A stretch of 58,194 bases of DNA from Moraxella boevrei DSM 14165 (GCF_000379845.1 NZ_KB903780.1:1-58194), one strand, 5' to 3'; positions 8,618 through 17,659 are shown, numbered from the stretch's first letter. Program-made: numbers and translations. The notes: generated by a model from the sequence alone, not told the origin.

Positions 8618-9202
8618 GCTATTTTAACATAAAATCCGTTTACAAATTAGGGCGTATTGGACATTTAAAAAGAATTTGCCAAAAAAATAGCGATACAGTA
8701 AACTTTAAGCTCTGACCCAAAAAATGAGCTATTCGCCATGACTAAGCCCAGACCTATGCTTAAAGATAGACGTTGACATTTTAATTTCTACCCCTTAATG
8801 CCCCCAAATAATAGTTATCAAACAGTTTATTGGGTAGATTGCCAGCGTCAGATGTACGCCAAATTATCACGCATTGGCAAAGAGCTTTCAACTTTTAAAA
8901 GCGAAAAAAAATCGTCATTGGCGGGTGGGTGTGTTTACCAAATCAGAACGGTGGGTCGGATATGATGAAAATCAGTAGCATATCGTTAGAGAAATTATGA
9001 CCAAACAAGCAACCAATAAATATATTAAGATTGCTCATATTCCGCATCTCAAAGCCCGTAAAAATAAGAAAATTGACATACAGCAAGAATTGGAAGCGTA
9101 TGATGATGAATAAAAGTAATTTTTTAATCCGTCACCATTCAGTTTATATAAAACGTCCTTAAACATTCGTTTAAGCAAAACTTACAAAACCAGCCCGCAT
9201 TT
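8618..9202. other. 585-base intergenic region, mostly decayed sequence
   Basis: No convincing gene is present between metX and ccmE. Scattered short frames include MTKPRPMLKDRR (from about 8738, stopping at once) and a later piece reading QRQMYAKLSRIGKELSTFKSE (about 8840-8905, in two parts). These have the flavour of transposase fragments but are too short to name. A 38-codon ORF (8997-9113, MTKQATNKYIKIAHIPHL and so on, ending ELEAYDDE) has no ribosome-binding site beyond TAGAGA. The stretch is best read as mobile-element debris plus the metX promoter region. Confidence 0.4.
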
Positions 9203-9694
9203 TTACTGATTCACAGGTTCAGCAGGGATGAATTGCTCTTGATTGGTATTTGTACCACGGGCTTGCTGATCTTGCTTCAACGATTTTGCAACTTCAGGTG
9301 GCATATAATTTTCATCATGCTTTGCCAACACTTCGCTCGCCACAAAAGTCTTACCCTGTATTTCTCCCGTTGCCACCACGCCCGAGCCTTCGGCAAATAA
9401 ATCAGGTAAAATCCCTTGATAACTCACAGGCACGGTCTGCTTATAATCGGTAATTTGAAAATTCACCTTTAACGGATCAGTCGCATCACGCACCACGCTA
9501 CCACGCACTACCATACCACCTGCACGGATGCGGGTTTCCTGTGGGGCTTTGCCTGCATGAATGGCGGTCGGGTCAAAATAATAATCCGTCTGTTGCCCAA
9601 TGGCGTAAATCACCAACGCCACCGCAATCACCGCCCCAATCAAGGTTGCGATAACCCACATCAATTTTTTTTGACGCACTGCATTCATTGCCAT
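9203..9694 (-). CDS. ccmE: Cytochrome c maturation haem chaperone CcmE
   Basis: The 163-residue protein has one N-terminal membrane anchor (residues about 10-32) and a periplasmic OB-fold. The haem-attachment motif is HDENYMP, with His126 binding haem covalently and Tyr130 as ligand; [12 protein letters not shown] is a typical strand of the fold. CcmE receives haem from CcmC at the membrane and passes it to the CcmF ligase. The start at 9694 has AAAGG upstream. It is the last gene of ccmC-ccmD-ccmE, about 90 bases behind ccmD. ccmAB and ccmFGH are not in this window. Confidence 0.95.
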   Translation of the reverse strand: MAMNAVRQKKLMWVIATLIGAVIAVALVIYAIGQQTDYYFDPTAIHAGKAPQETRIRAGGMVVRGSVVRDATDPLKVNFQITDYKQTVPVSYQGILPDLFAEGSGVVATGEIQGKTFVASEVLAKHDENYMPPEVAKSLKQDQQARGTNTNQEQFIPAEPVNQ

Positions 9695-9785
9695 AACGAC
9701 TACCTTTATTTATCAGTTATTGTTGGCTAAATTGTAAAGAATTTGGCTAAACCGTTAAAATTTTATCAATTATCAACATTATACA

Positions 9786-9980
9786 CTATTTTGTACGTTG
9801 GCGTTGATTTTGTCGGACGTGTTGGGTATAAATACGTTTTAGCGTGTTCTGACGTTCACTACGGCTATAAATAATGATGCCAATCAAACAGGCAAAGCTA
9901 AAGCCATAGCTTGCCCAAACGTAAAAACCATGTCCACCCATATTTAAAAATTCTGTAAAATTATTAAAGTAAAAATTCAT
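9786..9980 (-). CDS. ccmD: Haem exporter protein CcmD
   Basis: This 64-residue protein has one transmembrane helix (YVWASYGFSFACLIGIIIY) followed by a basic tail, including the CcmD hallmark GGHGFYVWASYG near the N-terminus. CcmD stabilises the CcmC-haem-CcmE complex and helps release holo-CcmE. It starts 7 bases after the ccmC stop codon and precedes ccmE, the standard gene order. At 64 residues it is of usual size for the family. Confidence 0.9.
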   Translation of the reverse strand: MNFYFNNFTEFLNMGGHGFYVWASYGFSFACLIGIIIYSRSERQNTLKRIYTQHVRQNQRQRTK

Positions 9981-9987
9981 AAGATAC

Positions 9988-10788
9988 CTATTTTTTTGTT
10001 AAACGCCGAACTTCCTCAATCACCCATTGCTTGTTGCTTTCTCGTTGCAAAATCAACGTATTGGTACGATAAATCGCTAACGCACCCACCAAAAAATAAC
10101 AACCAAGCATCATGATTAACAACGGCACCCACATTTCTGCAGGCATTTTTGGGCGTTCGGTAACGGTAAAAGTCGCCCCTTGATGCAGGGTATTCCACCA
10201 ATTCACCGAATATTTAATAATTGGCAAATTCACCGCTCCAACAATGGACAAAATCGCCGCCGCCTTGCCACGATTTGCCGTATGCTCAAACGCCACAAAT
10301 AACGCCATCACCCCGGCATACAAAAACGCCAAAATCAACATAGACGTCAGCCGTGCGTCCCACACCCAGTACGTTCCCCACGTGGGTTTTGCCCAAATTG
10401 ACCCTGTTAACAGACTTAAAACACACAAAATAAAGCCAATCGGAGCAATCGCTTGAGCGACCAAATTCGCGGTTTTAATTTTCCAAACCAAATAAATCAC
10501 GCCCAAAATCGCCAATGCCAAATAAATAGACATGGCAAGCCCAGCCGCTGGCACATGGATAAAAATAATCCGATAACTATCGCCTTGCAAATAATCCGCA
10601 GGAGCAAAACCTAGCCCCCACACCGTGCCAACCGTGAGCAACACCAACGCAATCAACGATAAATACTTGACCCAAGGGGCAAAAATACGGTAAAACTCTT
10701 TCGTGCCGACAGTTTTTAAAAAGCCTTGCCACACTCGTGAAAAAAAGCCTTGATTGTCAACAGTTGGGTCAGTTGGGGTCGTTGCCAT
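9988..10788 (-). CDS. ccmC: Haem transporter subunit CcmC
   Basis: The integral membrane protein has about 266 residues from ATG 10788; an in-frame TTG at 10842 would add 18 unlikely residues. Six hydrophobic segments surround the tryptophan-rich haem-handling motif WGTYWVWDARLTS on the periplasmic side. Conserved His residues lie in FIHVPAA and TLHQGATF. CcmC presents haem to CcmE. It heads a compact ccmCDE operon divergent from the M61 peptidase gene, so the 210-base spacer holds both promoters. Confidence 0.94.
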   Translation of the reverse strand: MATTPTDPTVDNQGFFSRVWQGFLKTVGTKEFYRIFAPWVKYLSLIALVLLTVGTVWGLGFAPADYLQGDSYRIIFIHVPAAGLAMSIYLALAILGVIYLVWKIKTANLVAQAIAPIGFILCVLSLLTGSIWAKPTWGTYWVWDARLTSMLILAFLYAGVMALFVAFEHTANRGKAAAILSIVGAVNLPIIKYSVNWWNTLHQGATFTVTERPKMPAEMWVPLLIMMLGCYFLVGALAIYRTNTLILQRESNKQWVIEEVRRLTKK

Positions 10789-10998
10789 AGCGTTGCCTGT
10801 GTTGGTTGCGGTTTTAGTTTCGGTGATTGAAAAATGATACAATGGGTTAAATATTACAAATATGACTTAAATTTTTATATTTTAATGGATTTTTGAAATT
10901 TTTTCACCCAAAAACTGCGATTAAAATTTTTAAAAATCGGTTATAATCTTTTTTTGTCAAACCAATTAATAAACATATAACAAGCATTTGGAAAAACG

Positions 10999-12789
10999 AT
11001 GTCAAAACTGCATTACACCCTTGATTTTCAACGTTTTCGTGAGCATCTTGCCGATGTATCGCTCACTTTTACCGCTCATACCGATAATCCAACCGTTTGG
11101 TTGCCAACTTGGATTGCAGGCAGTTATCTAATTCGAGAATTTGCCAAAAATATTACCGCATTAACGGCAAAAATCGGCGATAAAACTCAGCGTTGCAAAA
11201 AAATCCACAAAAACGCATGGCAAATTTTAGCAAAACAAGGCGATATTATCACGGTGAATTATGAAGTTTATGCCTACGATTTATCTGTTCGCACGGCATA
11301 TTTTGACCAAACTCGGCTATACGGTAATTTTTCAGCCTTGGCAGTGGCAATTTTAGGGCAAGAAAATGCACCGATTTTAGTGGAGTTGATTTGCCCAAAT
11401 GCGTTTTTGCAGTCGCCTTATCATGACGGTTTTGAGCCAACTTTGGCAACGGCTTTGCCTGATAAAATGCACCAACAACGCACCCAAACCATTTATCAAC
11501 TCACCGCCAACAATTACGAAGAATTAACCGATAGCCCCTTTGAAATTGCGGTGCAAGACGGTTTTGAATTTGAAGTCTTTGACCAATATAAGCAACCAAT
11601 TTTACACCGTTTTTTATTGTCAGGCAAACATAGTGCATATTTAGAAAGATTACACGATGATATTGCTAAAATTTGTCAATTTTATGTTGATTGGCTTGGA
11701 GATACGCCGTTTGATGATTATACATTTATGACGCTTGCGACAGGCAATGACTATGGTGGATTAGAACATTTGTCCAGTACGAGCTTGGTAACACCACGCG
11801 ATGATTTACCAAGTTATCAAGAAAAAGCCGAGCCAAGTGATAATTACCAAACTTTTTTGGGCTTGTGTAGCCACGAATATTTTCATGCGTGGTGGGTAAA
11901 AACCGTCTGTCCAAGTGCTATAGAAAATCCTGATTTAAATCAATTATTTAGTAGAGAAACCGACACCAATTTATTGTGGGTTTTTGAAGGCTTTACCAGT
12001 TATTTTGATGATTTTGTGTTGCAAGCCAGTGGCGTGATTTCGCAAGACAGTTATTTGAACTTATTGGCAAAACAAATTAACCGTTATTTTCAAACACAAG
12101 GGCGAGAATTACAAACACTTGCCGAGTCTGGCTATGACGCTTGGTTAAAACTGTACCGCCCTGATGAAAACTCTGCCAATGCAGGCGTGAGTTATTATAA
12201 TAAAGGGGCGTTGGTTGCGTTGTGCCTTGATTTGACCTTAAAACAGCACGGCAAACGTTTGCTTAATGTGGTGAAACATTTTTATCAGCTTGCCAAACAA
12301 AATCCGTCCGCTAAATTTGGCATGACCGATGACAATGTGAACAGCGTGATGTGTGAGTTTTTGCCAAAACAGGTTTGGGATAATTTTCGTGAAAATTATA
12401 TTGACGGTTTGACTGAGTTGCCATTGTACGAATTATTAAGTGAAAATGGGATAAGTATTAAACAAAGGTTTGAAAATTTAGCATTTGGAATAAAAGCTAT
12501 CGATGAACCCTATGGGTTAAAAATTCAACGTGTATTGAGAAATAGCCAAGCCAGCCAAGCAGGTCTATCGGCGAATGATGTCTTGTTGGCGTTTGATAAT
12601 ATCAAAGCGAGTGAAAAGATGTTAAAACAGTTGGCTTTAAATCAAGGGGAAGATGATGAAATTTTGTGTCATTTTTTCCGTAGAGATGAGTTAATGCAGA
12701 CCTGTATTCAAGGTGGTGGTTCGCCACGATTTGAGATTTGGCAATTAACCGCCACAGAAAAACTTGAATTTTTGGCAAAATGCGTGTAA
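10999..12789 (+). CDS. M61-family metallopeptidase with C-terminal PDZ domain
   Basis: The 596-residue protein matches the glycyl-aminopeptidase (M61) family. It has an N-terminal beta-rich domain, then the zinc site HEYFHAWW (HExxH near residues 291-295) with the third ligand in WVFEGFTSYFDD, and a C-terminal PDZ-like domain (PYGLKIQRVLRNSQASQAG onward, residues about 500-580). No signal peptide is visible, so a cytoplasmic location is likely. The physiological substrate is unknown for most bacterial members. Start ATG 10999 has GGAAAA 8 bases upstream. It is transcribed divergently from ccmC. Confidence 0.9.
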   Translation: MSKLHYTLDFQRFREHLADVSLTFTAHTDNPTVWLPTWIAGSYLIREFAKNITALTAKIGDKTQRCKKIHKNAWQILAKQGDIITVNYEVYAYDLSVRTAYFDQTRLYGNFSALAVAILGQENAPILVELICPNAFLQSPYHDGFEPTLATALPDKMHQQRTQTIYQLTANNYEELTDSPFEIAVQDGFEFEVFDQYKQPILHRFLLSGKHSAYLERLHDDIAKICQFYVDWLGDTPFDDYTFMTLATGNDYGGLEHLSSTSLVTPRDDLPSYQEKAEPSDNYQTFLGLCSHEYFHAWWVKTVCPSAIENPDLNQLFSRETDTNLLWVFEGFTSYFDDFVLQASGVISQDSYLNLLAKQINRYFQTQGRELQTLAESGYDAWLKLYRPDENSANAGVSYYNKGALVALCLDLTLKQHGKRLLNVVKHFYQLAKQNPSAKFGMTDDNVNSVMCEFLPKQVWDNFRENYIDGLTELPLYELLSENGISIKQRFENLAFGIKAIDEPYGLKIQRVLRNSQASQAGLSANDVLLAFDNIKASEKMLKQLALNQGEDDEILCHFFRRDELMQTCIQGGGSPRFEIWQLTATEKLEFLAKCV

Positions 12790-12963
12790 AATATCAGCTC
12801 ATTTTTGTTTAAATTATTTCAACCTAGTTCTGTGTTGGCTTTAATCGGTTGGGTTTTTTGGGTAAATTATTGATTCTAAACTTATTTTTTAAAATTCACT
12901 ATTTACGCCAATCAATACCAATCGCAGACCAAAGGGCAGAACGTAACTAACAAGAGAACCACC

Positions 12964-13221
12964 ATGCGTGCAGACATTCATCCAGAATATAACGAAGTAT
13001 TATTTCACGACACCAATGCAGACGTGTATTTTTTGACACGTTCAACCATTAAATCAAAACACACTCGTGAATACGAAGGCAAAGAATATCCATACGTTGC
13101 CCTTGACGTGTCAAGTGCGTCTCACCCATTCTATACAGGTGAACAACGTAAAGCACAAAATGAAGGTCGTGTTGCGAGCTTTAATAAACGTTTTGGTGCT
13201 TTTGCAAGCCGTAAAAAATAA
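12964..13221 (+). CDS. rpmE2: 50S ribosomal protein L31 type B
   Basis: The protein has 85 residues, [20 protein letters not shown] onward, with [14 protein letters not shown] and FNKRFGAF, all type B L31 markers. The zinc-binding CxxC pairs of type A L31 are absent, so this is the zinc-independent form, which in other bacteria replaces the zinc form under zinc limitation. I see no obvious Zur-type palindrome upstream, so regulation is open. The leader ends in AAGAGAACCACC before ATG. An IS1595-type element begins about 5 bases after the stop. Confidence 0.95.
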   Translation: MRADIHPEYNEVLFHDTNADVYFLTRSTIKSKHTREYEGKEYPYVALDVSSASHPFYTGEQRKAQNEGRVASFNKRFGAFASRKK

Positions 13222-13238
13222 ATTTCAGACTGTACTAG

Positions 13239-13437
13239 AGCGTGTTGAACTTTTATTTTTCCTATTAAAATGATAAAAATCGCAGTCTCTTTAAGGAAAA
13301 TCTCTTGCTAATATTCATTATATCAACAAGAGATTTGACGAAGAACAACAAGATTTAGCCGTTTTTAATCCAAAAACATATAATGGATTTTAACATATTT
13401 CTATTTTGTGAAAAGTGTGATAAATGTTCAACACGCT
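13239..13437. repeat. 199-bp inverted-repeat element nested in the terminal repeat of IS copy 2
   Basis: AGCGTGTTGAAC (13239-13250) and its exact complement GTTCAACACGCT (13426-13437) bound the element. CTAG flanks it on both sides (13235-13238 and 13438-13441), a 4-bp target duplication fitting the YTAR preference of IS5-group elements. Removing the insert joins TTATCTAG to TACAGTCT, restoring the end seen in copy 1 (TTGTCTAATACAGCTCT). That comparison proves it inserted into the IS. Inside is a short frame (INKRFDEEQQDLAVFNPKTY) ending in a stop, possibly a decayed transposase start. It is probably a MITE. Confidence 0.7.
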
Positions 13438-13448
13438 CTAGATAAGCC

Positions 13449-13847
13449 CTAAACATCATACCATTTTCTCAAAACTCTAAGTTTTTGTAATGGTGTGCTA
13501 TAGTTAATTCTAAACTCACATTCTTTTAAAAATAAGTGGAAATGCCTTAGCGTTCTTTATTTGTTGTTTTTGGCAATGACATTATAAACCCTGTCATTGC
13601 GTTTTAGAATACCAAAAACGATTGTCTTATCACCTACAACACGCCCACGTTTACCTTTGCGTGTATCGCCAAAATAGTTTTCATCAAGTTCAATTTCAGC
13701 TTCAAAATCAAGATGATATTTTATCACAAGTCTGATTTTATGGTAGAATAAGGTAGCAAGGTTATGGTGAATTCCTACCAAATCTGCAACGGTTCTGGCA
13801 GTTTTAACTGCAATTTTTTTACTTAGTTTACAACGAGTTAGCTTCAT
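13449..13847 (-). pseudogene. IS1595-family transposase, internally deleted (copy 2)
   Basis: The readable N-terminal part runs 96 codons from ATG 13847 (MKLTRCKLSKK, HHNLATLFYHKIRLVI, ELDENYFGD, RKGKRGRV) to a TAA. The C-terminal part (HFHLFLKECEFRINYS, then the LRVLRKWYDV end, stop at 13449-13451) follows in the next 100 bases. The same two internal segments are missing as in copy 1: about ten residues after KLSKKI and most of the DDE core. The A run before GAATGTGAG is four long here, so this piece stays in frame, unlike copy 1. No active transposase can be made. Confidence 0.85.
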
Positions 13848-13910
13848 ATTGGTAGTAACTCACTCATATGTGCTAATCTACGTCAGCCCTTTTAGTATAG
13901 TACAGCCCCA

Positions 13911-14666
13911 TTATAATAAACTTAATTCCGCACTAATCGGTAAATGGTCGGATAATTTGTCAAAAGGCGTGCCTGTATGTACCCACGCTTGATTTACCCT
14001 TAAATTTTTCACATAAATTCTGTCCAAGCTTAACAAGGGCAAACGTGCTGGAAAAGTCGGCAATAGTTTGCCAAAATGTTGTTGAAATACTTCTTGCAGT
14101 GCCAAATTTTTTGCCAATTTATCCATAGACAACTGTTGCCAATCATTAAAATCCCCTGCTAAAATTAATGGGGCATCAGGGGCGATGTTGTGGCGAATAT
14201 AGTCGCTAATCGCTTGGTACTGCTTGGTGCGGTCTCGCTCTAGCAGGTTGAGATGAGCATTTAGTACGGTCAAAGGCTGTGTAGCGTTGGGCAGAAGGAT
14301 TTCGCAATGCAACACGCCACGCTGTTCAAGGCGGTTCACGCTAATATTCATGTTATGCTTTGGGTCAAGCACAAAACGGCTTAGCACTGCATTGCCATGA
14401 TGTCCATGCGGATATTCACAGTTTTTACCATAGTTGGGTGACATTTGCAAATATTCGCCAAACCAGTCATGTTGCGACTGCTCAGGAAATTCATTAAACT
14501 TTATCATCCGTTTTAAATTTTGCCCTTGTACTTCTTGCAAACACAAGATATCACTGTTTAGCTGTTTTAAGGCTTTGGCAATGGGGGCGATAATCACTTC
14601 ACGGTTAAGCGGTGACATACCTTTGTGAATATTATAGCTTGTAATCATAAATGTCGGTGTTAGCAT
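13911..14666 (-). CDS. Endonuclease/exonuclease/phosphatase (EEP) family protein
   Basis: The 251-residue protein has every EEP-fold landmark: SYNIHKG (Asn metal ligand), CLQEVQ (catalytic Glu), AHLNL (His), LAGDFNDW (Asp/Asn) and SDHLPI (final Asp-His pair). Family members cleave phosphodiester or phosphomonoester bonds in DNA, lipids or inositol compounds; close bacterial relatives are uncharacterised. There is no signal peptide. The first ATG (14666) gives MLTPTFMITSYN; the ATG six codons on (14648) is equally possible. It lies 38 bases downstream of metR on the same strand. Confidence 0.87.
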   Translation of the reverse strand: MLTPTFMITSYNIHKGMSPLNREVIIAPIAKALKQLNSDILCLQEVQGQNLKRMIKFNEFPEQSQHDWFGEYLQMSPNYGKNCEYPHGHHGNAVLSRFVLDPKHNMNISVNRLEQRGVLHCEILLPNATQPLTVLNAHLNLLERDRTKQYQAISDYIRHNIAPDAPLILAGDFNDWQQLSMDKLAKNLALQEVFQQHFGKLLPTFPARLPLLSLDRIYVKNLRVNQAWVHTGTPFDKLSDHLPISAELSLL

Positions 14667-14704
14667 GATGATTTTTTCAAAAATAGTGGTTATCAGCGTG
14701 GTTA

Positions 14705-15595
14705 TCAGTTTGGTTTTTCAACCGTTTTTAACAATTCTAAAAAACCTTGCATAAAACTTAATTCAAGGCTGTCTTGGCGTACGCCTGCATACAGTTGACA
14801 AAACACACCGTCACCGAGCGGACGGCTCAGCACCCAGCCTTTGCTTTCATAATCGGCAACCACCCAATCAGGCAGGCTTGCCACACCACGCTCTGATGCC
14901 ACTAGCTGAATGAGCATGGCAGTCAGTTCGGTAGTGCGGATTTTTTTTGGCAGTACCTTCGCAGGAATCAGAAATTTTGCCATAATATCAAGGCGTTTTT
15001 GTTCAACAGGATAAGTAATCAGCGTCTGTTCGCTTAAATCGTTTGGCTCAATCTGTGTTTTATCCGCTAATGTATGGGTTGGGGCAAGCACCAAGCGACT
15101 TTCATAGCGAAATAGCGGCAAATAATCCAAGCCGTCAATGGGTAATGGACTGGTGGTAATTAACACATCAATGTCATTATCAATCAGCATCTGATGCGGT
15201 TCAGGTTCAAAACCTGTAGAAAAATCCAACTCCACATCTCGCCACTCCTTACGATAACGGTTCAAAATCGGCATCAGCCAATCAAAGCAACTATGACACT
15301 CGCTTGCTAAGCGTAACTGCCCCGCTTGTCCATGTGCGAGTCGTCTAATATTGGTGATAGTTCTGGCAACTTGGGGTAAAATAGTGTCAGCAAGTTTTAA
15401 CAACTCTTTGCCTGCAGGCGTAAATGTAAGTGGGCGAGAACGCCGATTAACAAGGCTCAAGCCATAATAATGCTCAATCTCTTTTAATTGATGTGAGATT
15501 GCCGATGCAGTCACGTGTAATTCTTCGGAGGCACCCGCCAACGAACCTTGAGAACGCAAGGCAATCAACATCTGTAAATGACGCAAATCTAACAT
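14705..15595 (-). CDS. metR: LysR-family methionine regulator MetR
   Basis: The protein has 296 residues. The N-terminal winged helix-turn-helix (MLDLRHLQMLIALRSQGSL, SAISHQLKEIE) precedes the effector domain with ECHSCFDWLMPIL, VLITTSPLP and ITYPVEQKRLDI, which align with E. coli MetR rather than other LysR proteins. MetR, with homocysteine as co-effector, activates metE, metH and related genes. A perfect MetR half-site pair lies 57 bases upstream of its start (15652-15664), implying autoregulation or control of the divergent acyl-CoA ligase gene. The only metH in the window is dead, so its targets must lie elsewhere, for example metE. Confidence 0.9.
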   Translation of the reverse strand: MLDLRHLQMLIALRSQGSLAGASEELHVTASAISHQLKEIEHYYGLSLVNRRSRPLTFTPAGKELLKLADTILPQVARTITNIRRLAHGQAGQLRLASECHSCFDWLMPILNRYRKEWRDVELDFSTGFEPEPHQMLIDNDIDVLITTSPLPIDGLDYLPLFRYESRLVLAPTHTLADKTQIEPNDLSEQTLITYPVEQKRLDIMAKFLIPAKVLPKKIRTTELTAMLIQLVASERGVASLPDWVVADYESKGWVLSRPLGDGVFCQLYAGVRQDSLELSFMQGFLELLKTVEKPN

Positions 15596-15651
15596 AGCTC
15601 ATTATCCAAATAAAAAAAATTTGAATAATTTTAACAAAAATTAATATAAAA

Positions 15652-15664
15652 TGAAATTTTTTCA
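15652..15664. promoter_or_regulatory. Candidate MetR-binding site
   Basis: TGAAATTTTTTCA fits the published E. coli MetR consensus TGAANNNNNTTCA exactly, with T in the central preferred position. It lies in the 232-base spacer between metR (minus strand, start 15595) and the acyl-CoA ligase gene (plus strand, start 15828), a position typical for LysR autoregulation. In such an A+T-rich spacer a chance match is possible, so the call rests on the combination of motif and the neighbouring metR. Confidence 0.6.
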
Positions 15665-15827
15665 GCAAGAATTGATTAAAAATAAAAAAATATTAAAAAA
15701 ACTGGCTTTTTTGCAAATTTTTCTTGTGAGTTTGCCAAATTTTTAGTAAGGTAAGCACTTTAATCTTTGCAAAAAATGATGATTAAAAATTTTTGCTGAT
15801 AAATGCTGAAAATTAAGGAAAATTTAC

Positions 15828-17555
15828 ATGACAGATACCGCCAACACCCCTGTAAAACTTGCTAGCGAACATATAATGCCATGGCTCAAAACCTATGAAA
15901 AGTATGGCTTGCCTTATGACATTGAGTTGCCTGATGAAAATACCACATTGATTGATATTTTTGAACGTAATTTTGAAAAGTTTGGCAATTATACCGCCTT
16001 TGTCTGCATGGGGGCAAGTTTAAGCTATCGTGAATTGGACATCAAAAGCCGTCAATTTGCTGTGTATTTACGCAGTTTGGGACTAAAAAAAGGCGATAGC
16101 GTGGCGTTGATGATGCCAAATATTTTGCAATATCCTGTGTGTATGACTGGGGTGTTACGAGCAGGCTTAACCCTTGTTAATGTCAATCCGCTATATACGT
16201 CCAACGAGTTAGCACATCAGTTAGAAGATGCTGATGCCAAAGTGTTGGTTATTTTGGAAAATTTTGCCAAAACTTATCAAGATATTCACAAAAAATTGGT
16301 TGACCATGTGGTAGTGTGTTCCATGGGTGAATTGATGAGTCCGATTAAAGGGTTTATCGTGAATTTTGCCGTACGTCATATCAAAAAAATGGTGCCTGCA
16401 TGGCATATTGATAATCATGTTACGTTTAAACAAGCGATTAACAGCGTGTCTGCCAGTCAATACCAACGCCCAACTGATATCAAAGGCAGTGATATTGCCG
16501 TGTTACAATATACAGGTGGGACGACAGGCGTGGCAAAAGGGGCAATGTTGACCCATGCCAATTTGATTGCCAATTTGTACCAAGCGATGGTATACACACG
16601 CAGTCTATTTAGCGAAGATGAAGTGCAACATCATGCGATGGTGGCATTGCCATTGTATCATATTTTCTCATTTACCGCTTGTGCATTGTTAGGAATGTAT
16701 CAAGGTTTTATCTGTGTGTTAATCCCAAATCCACGTGATTTGGATGGTTTTGTCAAAGAATTGGATAAATATAAGCCTGTATTCTTACCTGCGGTCAATA
16801 CTTTATTTAACGCTTTGGCACACCATAAAGGCTTTCGTGAACTTGACCATAGCAACCTAAGAATGTCACTGGGTGGCGGTATGTCGGTGTTGGCAAGTAC
16901 TGCCGAAGAATGGCGACGGGTCACAGGCACGGAGATTTTGGAAGGTTATGGCTTGTCAGAAACATCGCCTGTTGCCACCTTAAATCCGCCACAAGTCGGA
17001 GCTTATACAGGAAAAATCGGTATTCCAATGCCATTGACCGATATCAAATTGTTGGACGATTACGGACAAGAAGTCGCCATGGGCGAGCGTGGTGAGATTG
17101 CCATTAAAGGCCCGCAAGTCATGAAAGGCTATTGGAAACGCCCAGAAGCCACCGCTGAAGTAATGACTGCGGATGGCTATTTTAAAACAGGTGATATCGG
17201 TATCGTGGATGAGCAAGGTTTTATCAAAATCGTTGACCGCAAAAAAGATATGATTTTGGTATCAGGTTTTAACGTGTATCCAAACGAAGTGGAAGAAGCG
17301 TTAACAAGTCACCCAAAAGTGCTAGAATGTGGCGTGATTGGCGTGGCTCACGATAAAAGTGGCGAAGTGCCAAAAGCCTATGTCGTGCGTAAAGACAGCA
17401 GTTTGACCGAAAAAGAATTGTTGGATTATGCCAAAAGCGTGCTAACAGGCTACAAACGTCCAAAATATATTAAATTTGTGGATGAACTGCCAAAATCTAA
17501 TGTGGGTAAAATTTTACGTAAAGAAATCCGCAAATTAGAAGAACAAAGCTCATAA
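15828..17555 (+). CDS. fadD: Long-chain fatty acid-CoA ligase (first of two)
   Basis: The 575-residue adenylate-forming enzyme has [16 protein letters not shown] (AMP/phosphate loop, about residues 225-240), YGLSETSP, the fatty-acyl-CoA synthetase motif DGYFKTGDIG and the C-terminal lysine region LPKSNVGKILRKE. It activates fatty acids with ATP and CoA for beta-oxidation or lipid synthesis. It is divergent from metR and followed by a terminator and a paralogue; such tandem fadD pairs are known in pseudomonads. Length and domain order are normal. The ATG has AAGGAAAA upstream. Confidence 0.92.
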   Translation: MTDTANTPVKLASEHIMPWLKTYEKYGLPYDIELPDENTTLIDIFERNFEKFGNYTAFVCMGASLSYRELDIKSRQFAVYLRSLGLKKGDSVALMMPNILQYPVCMTGVLRAGLTLVNVNPLYTSNELAHQLEDADAKVLVILENFAKTYQDIHKKLVDHVVVCSMGELMSPIKGFIVNFAVRHIKKMVPAWHIDNHVTFKQAINSVSASQYQRPTDIKGSDIAVLQYTGGTTGVAKGAMLTHANLIANLYQAMVYTRSLFSEDEVQHHAMVALPLYHIFSFTACALLGMYQGFICVLIPNPRDLDGFVKELDKYKPVFLPAVNTLFNALAHHKGFRELDHSNLRMSLGGGMSVLASTAEEWRRVTGTEILEGYGLSETSPVATLNPPQVGAYTGKIGIPMPLTDIKLLDDYGQEVAMGERGEIAIKGPQVMKGYWKRPEATAEVMTADGYFKTGDIGIVDEQGFIKIVDRKKDMILVSGFNVYPNEVEEALTSHPKVLECGVIGVAHDKSGEVPKAYVVRKDSSLTEKELLDYAKSVLTGYKRPKYIKFVDELPKSNVGKILRKEIRKLEEQSS

Positions 17556-17585
17556 ATCATTGACAATCATGATAAATAAATACAC

Positions 17586-17627
17586 AAAACCGTGAAAGCT
17601 TTATTTAATGGTCAAGTCACGGTTTTT
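17586..17627 (+). terminator. Terminator between the two acyl-CoA ligase genes
   Basis: AAAACCGTGA (17586-17595) pairs with TCACGGTTTT (17617-17626) around a 21-base loop and is followed by further T residues. This suggests the two paralogues are separately transcribed or that readthrough is partial. Confidence 0.65.
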
Positions 17628-17659
17628 GCCAATCGTTTTTATCAAAAACTTCCATCAAA

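Larger units (their letters stand above)
13226..13909 (-). mobile_element. Deleted IS1595-family (IS1016-like) element, copy 2, carrying a nested insertion
   Basis: The outer ends are GGGGCTGTACTA (complement of 13898-13909) and a related CAGACTGTACTA at 13226-13237, 9 of 12 matching. The transposase remnant lies on the minus strand. The right part is almost identical to copy 1 (1872-2330) but is interrupted by a 199-bp element at 13239-13437. One end abuts the stop codon of the phosphodiesterase gene with a single base between (stop at 13911-13913), the other follows the L31 stop. I could not identify a matching 8-bp target duplication. Confidence 0.8.

Noticed and set aside
8618-9202. SAM or B12 riboswitch upstream of metX, and a small gene at 8997-9113.
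   Set aside because: No conserved riboswitch helices could be found by eye, and the short frame lacks a ribosome-binding site and homology.
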